A stretch of 24,693 bases of DNA from Welwitschia mirabilis. Its lineage: Eukaryota; Gnetophyta; Gnetopsida; Welwitschiales. The position numbers and the translations under genes are program-made. The DNA is taken from positions 199,270,149 to 199,294,841 of the forward strand of contig JBOZIK010000001.1 in assembly GCA_051453625.1 (NCBI GenBank). Direction: 5' to 3'. Position 1 is the first letter of the stretch. The number at the start of each line of letters is the position of its first letter. The notes under the pieces were generated by a model that was not told the origin of the DNA, ran no database searches, and was given only the letters and a program-made list of their open reading frames with translations. Positions 18,956 through 24,693 of this stretch are shown here, one piece after another.

Positions 18956-21900
18956 AGTTAGTCACATTAGTGTTGTTTGATGTAATTTGTTTAGCTTGTG
19001 CAATGTTCTTCATAAGATAGCAATAAATTCACTTATGTTATAAAAGGTTCATATTTTCATGAAATACAATAAAAATGATAAAAGACATCATTTTATGATA
19101 AATTGATGAGTTTAATGTATTTCACTATGTAAAATTAATTAGTTATACTTGCTTGTAATATTAATTTTTACATTTAAACAAGTAGTATTTTATCATCTAC
19201 TCTTTTAAATTATTTTTCTAATCATATATAACTAAACATATACAAGCATCACTTAAAGAGTTAATCTTATTTATTCTATATTAATTTTAAGTGTTTTTAT
19301 TCTTCCAATACTTGAAAAATTATTCATAACCTTTTGAATTCAAATCCTAGACTTAAAGTTCATATTTGTTGAATTTCTTAATGGTGTCATACTATTTATC
19401 TAGCTGGAAATTTTTCTAGACATTCTAATAGGCAATTAGATTCTTGTTCTAAAATTATTAGTTCAAATCCAAAGTTATATAAACAATATTTTTTTTAATA
19501 ACTTGTTCAAAACACTTAGCTTTTTAAAAATGAAAAGTACATCATGCTAAAAGTGTTCCCACTAAAAGAAGGTTTTCTCAACTTAAAATCCAAAATAAGG
19601 ATTTTTAATAACTTTTGAAATATCTTAAGTGAAGTTATATTCAAAATCATTTGAATAATTATGTTCTAATAACCAACCAGTCAAATAGATTACTTCTTTA
19701 TTACAACATTTATGAAATCATTTTGCAATCTTATTTTTAGTTTATCTCATGAATGCTTGGCTTTTTAAAAAAGCTACAAATCCCTATGTTTATTTATTTC
19801 ATGGGATGTATCTCGATTACTAGAATAAGATATTTCATTAGACAAGTTAAAAATGGCTTATTTTCAAAGGGATCATGGAAAATCTTCTAAGTATAATGGC
19901 TTTTCTGTTGACTTTTTTAAGTAAAATTAGCATCTTTTATGAAATGAANNNNNNNNNNNNNNNNNNNNNNNNNNNNNNNNNNNNNNNNNNNNNNNNNNNN
20001 NNNNNNNNNNNNNNNNNNNNNNNNNNNNNNNNNNNNNNNNNNNNNNNNTTTTTAAAGTAAAATTAGCATCTTTTATGAAATGAAATTTTTCATGTTATTT
20101 AAAAATCCATTTATATATGTTCTCTTAGCCCTTATATTAACATAATAGTCATTCTCCTTCTTCTAAAATTAGATGATTCAAGTCAAATTTTCAATTAGTA
20201 TCTATAAAATTTAGGCTAATGATTTATCTTTATGCCTTAAGACAATTCTTTCTATCATTAATTTTTTTCCCCAATAAATAGGTATTCTTCTAGGTAGATA
20301 CATTCTGTATAATGTTATTGAAAATTTAAAGGGCTTATAATGGTTAAAGGATAATCATTGGAATATTATCCTTGTATTACAACTCATTTTAGCATTAACC
20401 CCATTTTTTATATTCACAAATGAGTTAGACAATTTTGTCCCTTGGCTCCATATCCTTTTACCATTGTACAATACTTCTTGTATTACAAGCTAGCTTTAGA
20501 TATTCATCATTATAAAATTCAAGGAATTATTCTTACAAATTTTAGTAATTAAATTTTAAATATGCATTTTCATAATGAATTGTCATTTCTTATGGGACAT
20601 GCTTTTAGATTTATGAACCATATTCTCTCTTAGATGGACTATTATTATTAGTTATTTATTTCCTCCATCAATTAGTGTAAATATTCTTTCTATAGTTTTA
20701 ATCATAATTACTCATATATTCCTCAAAAATATTGAAAACTTCTTATTCAAGATGATGTTATTAGACTTTTGGATATTTATTTTAGTTTTGAGTTTTTTCT
20801 AAGACTTTTATGAAATTAGGTTATTTAAAAGGTTTAAAGCAAAATATATGAATCTCTCTCTTATAGAAAATTATTGAGTTTGAAAATCTATTATTTCTTT
20901 CACTGATGTTTACTATTCTAAAGTCTTTTTAGAAAATTCATGTGGTTTACCAAAGACTCTTTTTATGAATTTTCTCTTGTAACTTTGAATATTACTATTC
21001 TTATTAAAAAAAATGAAGGATTGGTTTTTATTTATTATTTCAAGTAGGGTCTTATTTTAATAAGTGAGTAAGTTGTTAACCATATAGGTTATAGTAATTT
21101 TATCCTAAGTATTATTCTTTTTAGTAATGTATTTATTATCTCAATTGGATTATTTACCCAAAATTTGTTTCTCTTCCTAGTATTTATGTGTTTCCTATTA
21201 TTTGGAATTCTTAGAAAAAGCTTTATTTTCATATCAATTAAAATATCTTTTGCATTTATTATGTAAATCTTGTACAAATATTAACTTGGTATTTTCTTCT
21301 AGATCTAGGTCCCTTGGTAATATTCAATCCTTTCTTGGCTATGTATAATACTCAATAAGGAGTTATGTATATTATTTCTCTTCATTTACATGGTTATTAA
21401 CTTCAATGGAAGTATTTCATCCATTTATATGATTGTTCTCTAAGCATGCAAGTTTTCTTTTTTAAACTTTTGTCTTTTCTTTCCTAGTATATCATTACCT
21501 CTAGTGCTCTTCATTAATTTCTTGAAGTAATTTTTTAGATGAATAATCATCTTATATATCCTTATAAACCTTAAATTCCATTAATTTTACTTCATTTATC
21601 CAATCTAATGCAAGTTTCTATAATCTAACTAATTATTTTTAAAAATATCTTTTTTATTAGATTTTTCTTTTGTTCTCTCATAGATATATACTTTTTTAAT
21701 TCCTTTTGAATATGATATTATAATTTGGATATCTTCTAATAAAACTCTTTTGGGGGATTTAACACCCCCTTTCCCCCATACTGCATACTTCTACTTCATA
21801 GTATTTTCTATTTATAATGTTTCATCTTTATTAATAGTTGTAATCTAATGATATATAAACTTTATGAACATCTAACATAATTACTCTACACATAATAATG

Positions 21901-22479
21901 ATAACACTATGAGTTTTAGTATTTATAATGTGATATTGTTTTGTATAAGATAATAATATTATAGGTTTTACTATAAGATATTATTCTGTATAGCTAATTA
22001 AAAACTAGAAGTAATAAAATAAAATAATTAAAAAAGAATAAGAAAAATAGAAAAATAAATAATCTTAAATAATTATTAACTTAAACATGACTAGTATAAA
22101 ATTATTTATTTTTAATTAATAATTAATTAAGATTAATTAAATGTCTAATGTATGGTGTTAAAAAATAAAATACACATCAATAATATAAGAATATTTAAAA
22201 TAATATAATGTGAAAAGTATATGAAAAAGATCAAGATAATATAATATTTAAAAACAAAGATGATTAGGATTTAACAAAGATGTATAAAAAGAAAAAAATA
22301 GAAGGCTACAAAAGAAAGAATATGAATGGATATTTTTCAAAATGATGCATGTCAAAAAAAAATTTCTAAGGTTTGAACATTTTCAAACTTTCATTTAATA
22401 AGTTCTTGATATGAAAAATATGAGATAGCTTTGTAGAAGATATAATATTTTAGAATTTCATTAATAGTAGAATTTTCAA
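18956..22479. other. AT-rich intergenic DNA with no recognisable gene
   Basis: No domain could be recognised on either strand, and frames over 60 codons (19875, 21277 on the - strand) look accidental. A stretch at 19888-19948 repeats at 20049-20090 across the 100-N gap 19949-20048. The region 20250-21840 on the + strand has long hydrophobic-looking frames with T-rich codons and could be a very old transposon, but I could not name any motif with confidence. 21750-21776 holds the only strong GC-rich cluster (GGGGG...CCCCC...CCCCC). 21980-22260 is nearly pure A+T with TTAATTAA-type palindromes. Confidence 0.6.
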
Positions 22480-22614
22480 TGCCTAAATGTAATAGCCTAA
22501 AATTCTACCATTGAAAGTCTCTATAAACTTTAATGCTCTAATACCAAAAAGTGAAAACCCAAAAGTTCTATAGTTAAAAATTTTAAAACTTGCTTTGACA
22601 ATCTGATTGCAAAA
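22480..22614 (-). repeat. Inverted copy of the primer-site repeat left of the LTR block
   Basis: Read on the - strand from 22614 this gives TTTTGCAATCAGA, then GTCAAAGCAAGTTTTAAA, then AACTATAGAA, then TTTTTGGTATTAGAGCATTAA (primer-like TGGTATTAGAGC at 22535-22546) and CAATGGTAGAATTTTAGG. The + strand at 23862-23975 has the same series: GTCAAAGCAAGTTTTAAA, AACTATAGAA, TTTTGATATTAGAGCATCAA and AATGGTGTAACTTTT. The two flanks of the LTR block are therefore inverted copies of each other. Confidence 0.75.
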
Positions 22615-23807
22615 TGTAACACTCGTTTTTCTTTTTAAAAAATTTGCAGACATTATCTTATTAGTAAAATATTAAATCCTCATTAATCTCCTCTATCAAA
22701 AGCATTAATTAAAAACTATCTATATAATTAATAGAAAATTTAAACTTTGTAATATCCATCTCAAGAATTTGTAACTTCCTTATTGTAATGTCCATCACAA
22801 GAATTGGTAACTGCCTTAATAATGCTATCTTTAAGGTGATCATCTCTTCCATGAGACCTTAAATTAGTTTTAAAGGGGACTTTTCTACTAACTGACCTTA
22901 CAAACCTTACTTAATTTTAAGAGAAAAGATAACTTATTTTTCTTGGGATTTAAATTCCTTTGGAAATAAGGGAAAGTCTCTTGTCCACATTTAAAAGAAA
23001 TTTTATCAAAGATACATTATAAAACTTCTAATAAACTCAAGAAAAATCAACCTATCACAAAATCTTCCAAAGTTTTCCAATGAAATTTTCCAATTACAAT
23101 ATAATTATAATGCACAAATTTAAGTTTATTCCAAGAAAACTCTTAAGAATCCACATTTTTTCCATTCGACATCTAGTAAAATATTTTNNNNNNNNNNNNN
23201 NNNNNNNNNNNNNNNNNNNNNNNNNNNNNNNNNNNNNNNNNNNNNNNNNNNNNNNNNNNNNNNNNNNNNNNNNNNNNNNNNNNNNNNTCAAGAATCTACA
23301 TTTTTTCCATTTGAAATCCAGTAAAATATTTTATAATCACATGGGAAAGGATTTAAGATTTAAATAAATTTCCATTAAACAATAGCTAGAAAATACGACC
23401 TCTAACGAACAAATTTTATTATAAAATTTCAAGAGGAAAAATTCATCATTTCATAAAATCATAGAATTTCGAAGTAATCTTCAAGTACTGCAAGCCATAT
23501 TCTTATGAATAAATAGAATCTATATCTTATCAAAATAATAATTGGCATAATGATTGTTTATGATTTTAAGTAATTAACTCTAATAGCCTAGGAGATACAA
23601 TAATTTGGAAGATTTTTTCATCATTTTAGTTTCNNNNNNNNNNNNNNNNNNNNNNNNNNNNNNNNNNNNNNNNNNNNNNNNNNNNNNNNNNNNNNNNNNN
23701 NNNNNNNNNNNNNNNNNNNNNNNNNNNNNNNNNTATAGAGAGGTTTTATAATTTAGATACTAGAGCGAGTTCGAATTTTTCAACTATAGAAGTTTCGGAG
23801 TGTTACA
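22615..23807 (+). repeat. LTR-like block with perfect 10-bp inverted ends
   Basis: The block starts TGTAACACTC (22615-22624) and ends GAGTGTTACA (23798-23807), an exact 10-bp inverted repeat with TG...CA ends as in plant LTRs. TGTAACAC-type starts are common in plant Ty3/gypsy LTRs. On the right it is followed at once by ATTCGGTATTGGAG, a decayed primer-site motif, as expected if this is a 5' LTR on the + strand. It is 1193 bases as given, including two 100-N gaps (23188-23287, 23634-23733). A short segment before the first gap (23142-23187) recurs after it (23288-23331). The flanking left side also carries a primer-site motif, pointing the other way, which a normal LTR would not have. No gene is seen inside. 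Confidence 0.72.
22747..22818 (+). repeat. Two tandem 36-bp units inside the LTR block
   Basis: 22747-22782 and 22783-22818 are adjacent copies: TTGTAATATCCATCTCAAGA and TTGTAATGTCCATCACAAGA, each followed by ATTTGTAACTTCCTTA or ATTGGTAACTGCCTTA. They differ at about five of 36 positions. No coding meaning; possibly part of the U3 region. Confidence 0.88.
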
Positions 23808-24036
23808 ATTCGGTATTGGAGTTTTAAAGATAAAAGATTTTAACTGTAAAATTTTTGAGTTGAGAGTCAAAGCAAGTTTTAAAGTATTTTCAACTATAGA
23901 ATATTTTGGACGTTTCATTTTGATATTAGAGCATCAAGTATGAATATTTTTAATGGTGTAACTTTTAAACGTTACATTTTAGTATCAGAGCATTAAGTAT
24001 GAATATTTTCAATGGTGTAACTTTTGGACTTTACAT
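23808..24036 (+). repeat. Repeats each carrying a primer-binding-site motif
   Basis: Three primer-like motifs follow the LTR end: CGGTATTGGAGT at 23811-23822, TGATATTAGAGC at 23921-23932 and TAGTATCAGAGC at 23980-23991. The plant iMet site is TGGTATCAGAGC, so the third differs by one base and the second by two. The last two lie in adjacent 59-bp units (from 23912 and 23971: GTTTCATTTT / GTTACATTTT, then GAGCAT.AAGTATGAATATTTT and AATGGTGTAACTTTT). A third unit begins near 24030 (TTTACAT) and is cut. Each unit mimics the LTR end plus primer site. Confidence 0.78.
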
Positions 24037-24230
24037 CAAGAAATGTGTGCGATGGATTTAATCACAAGTTTTTATCTCATACTAAGAAAGATAGCCTCAA
24101 GATATTAAGAAAAATGGTAATTAAGATGAGACACATATCAACACAGAGTTTATCTCATTCAAGAATCACATGATTTAACATTCGTCATATAGGATTATAA
24201 ATACACATCAATTTTAGTAAATAAATACAT

Positions 24231-24344
24231 AAGCAAGGACCATCAAGAAAATACAAAAGTATAGAAACATACATAACATGATGATTTTAACATAGAATTT
24301 ATAAGAAAGGACCATTAAGAAAGCATGAAAGTATGAAACCATAC
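24231..24344 (+). repeat. Two 42-bp direct copies, 72 bp apart
   Basis: 24231-24272 (AAGCAAGGACCATCAAGAAA and onward) recurs at 24303-24344 (AAGAAAGGACCATTAAGAAA and onward). Both continue through AAGTAT.GAAACATAC-like sequence. Confidence 0.82.
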
Positions 24345-24510
24345 TGATTTTCAAGAAGAACTTAAGATCTTTACTAGTCTTCAAGGCTTTTTTGGATCCA
24401 AGACTCAGTAGAAAAAGGTTCTTCACAAAATGAAAGTGAGAAAAAAGAAGGAGGAGAGTCCTATTTACAATCGAGATTTTGTGGAATATGAAGAGTCACA
24501 AAAATATGAG

Positions 24511-24587
24511 AATAAATGAAAGTTGGCAAAGATTCCTTGCATATAAAGATAAATGAAAGTTGGAAAATATTCCTTGCATGTGAAGAT
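24511..24587 (+). repeat. Two 38-bp tandem units
   Basis: ATAAATGAAAGTTGGCAAAG from 24512 recurs as ATAAATGAAAGTTGGAAAAT from 24550, each followed by ATTCCTTGCAT. The period is 38 bp. Confidence 0.85.
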
Positions 24588-24693
24588 AAAATATCAGGAA
24601 TGATGGCGGTTAAGAGAGGGGTTACATAATGTCTCATAAATTATTGTTTGTTCATCTAGTGCTTTAGTAATATAATCAAGATAATGCTTCATA

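Larger units (their letters stand above)
24037..24693. other. No gene; possible leader of the + strand element, with short repeats
   Basis: If 22615-23807 is a 5' LTR, this would be the untranslated leader or the start of gag, but no gag motif is visible before the window ends. The - strand frame at 24214-24426 looks accidental. Two short tandem duplications are annotated separately. Confidence 0.45.

Noticed and set aside
20250-21840. Possible copia-type or LINE polyprotein on the + strand
   Set aside because: A few short strings looked suggestive, but no ordered set of motifs could be established, so no call is made.
21980-22260. Possible replication origin or scaffold attachment region, from A+T richness and TTAATTAA palindromes
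   Set aside because: Composition alone is no evidence in a genome this AT-rich, and no supporting motif set is visible.

Overview
This window looks like AT-rich, gene-poor nuclear DNA of a seed plant. The evidence is a decayed L1-type LINE, a decayed Ty3/gypsy chromovirus of Tekay/Del type with an initiator-Met-tRNA-like primer site, extreme CpG depletion, and reading frames broken mostly by TAG/TAA codons where CAG/CAA is expected. That last pattern is typical of old cytosine-methylated plant transposons. The species cannot be read from the sequence. I see no intact host gene, no tRNA or rRNA, no CRISPR array and no bacterial-type operon. Most long open frames on either strand are chance frames or run through N gaps.

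Layout. (1) About 1-2990, + strand: a degenerate L1-type LINE, with endonuclease remnant, linker, reverse transcriptase and zf-RVT remnant. (2) About 2991-5315: duplicated anonymous sequence broken by gaps. It includes two copies of a 71-residue open frame that differ mostly at synonymous sites, and it ends in a 3'-UTR-like stretch with a short poly(A) run at 5307-5315. (3) 5316-18237, - strand: a very large, decayed chromovirus. Its body is gag (13842 down to about 12900), protease, reverse transcriptase, RNase H, integrase and chromodomain (ending about 9600), with a primer binding site at 13903-13914 and a polypurine tract at 9581-9593. One long terminal repeat (LTR), 13915-18237, lies on the gag side. 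Two LTR copies lie on the other side, 8046-9579 (truncated) and 5316-7501, separated by a second copy of the integrase/chromodomain end (7502-8045). The LTRs carry an internal tandem array with a period near 136 bp. (4) 18238-22479: AT-rich sequence with a short duplication and a hairpin, otherwise unassigned. (5) 22480-24036: an LTR-like block (22615-23807) with perfect 10-bp inverted ends, flanked on both sides by primer-site-bearing repeats pointing outward. It is much richer in CpG than the rest. (6) 24037-24693: short tandem repeats, no gene.

There are 11 runs of N. At most of them the sequence just before the gap is repeated, with a few substitutions, just after it. Much apparent local duplication may therefore be unmerged contig ends or haplotypes rather than biology. 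The items most worth checking are the LTR block with outward primer sites, the chromovirus with three LTRs and two 3' ends, and the small duplicated open frame. I found nothing that can honestly be called a new multi-gene system.
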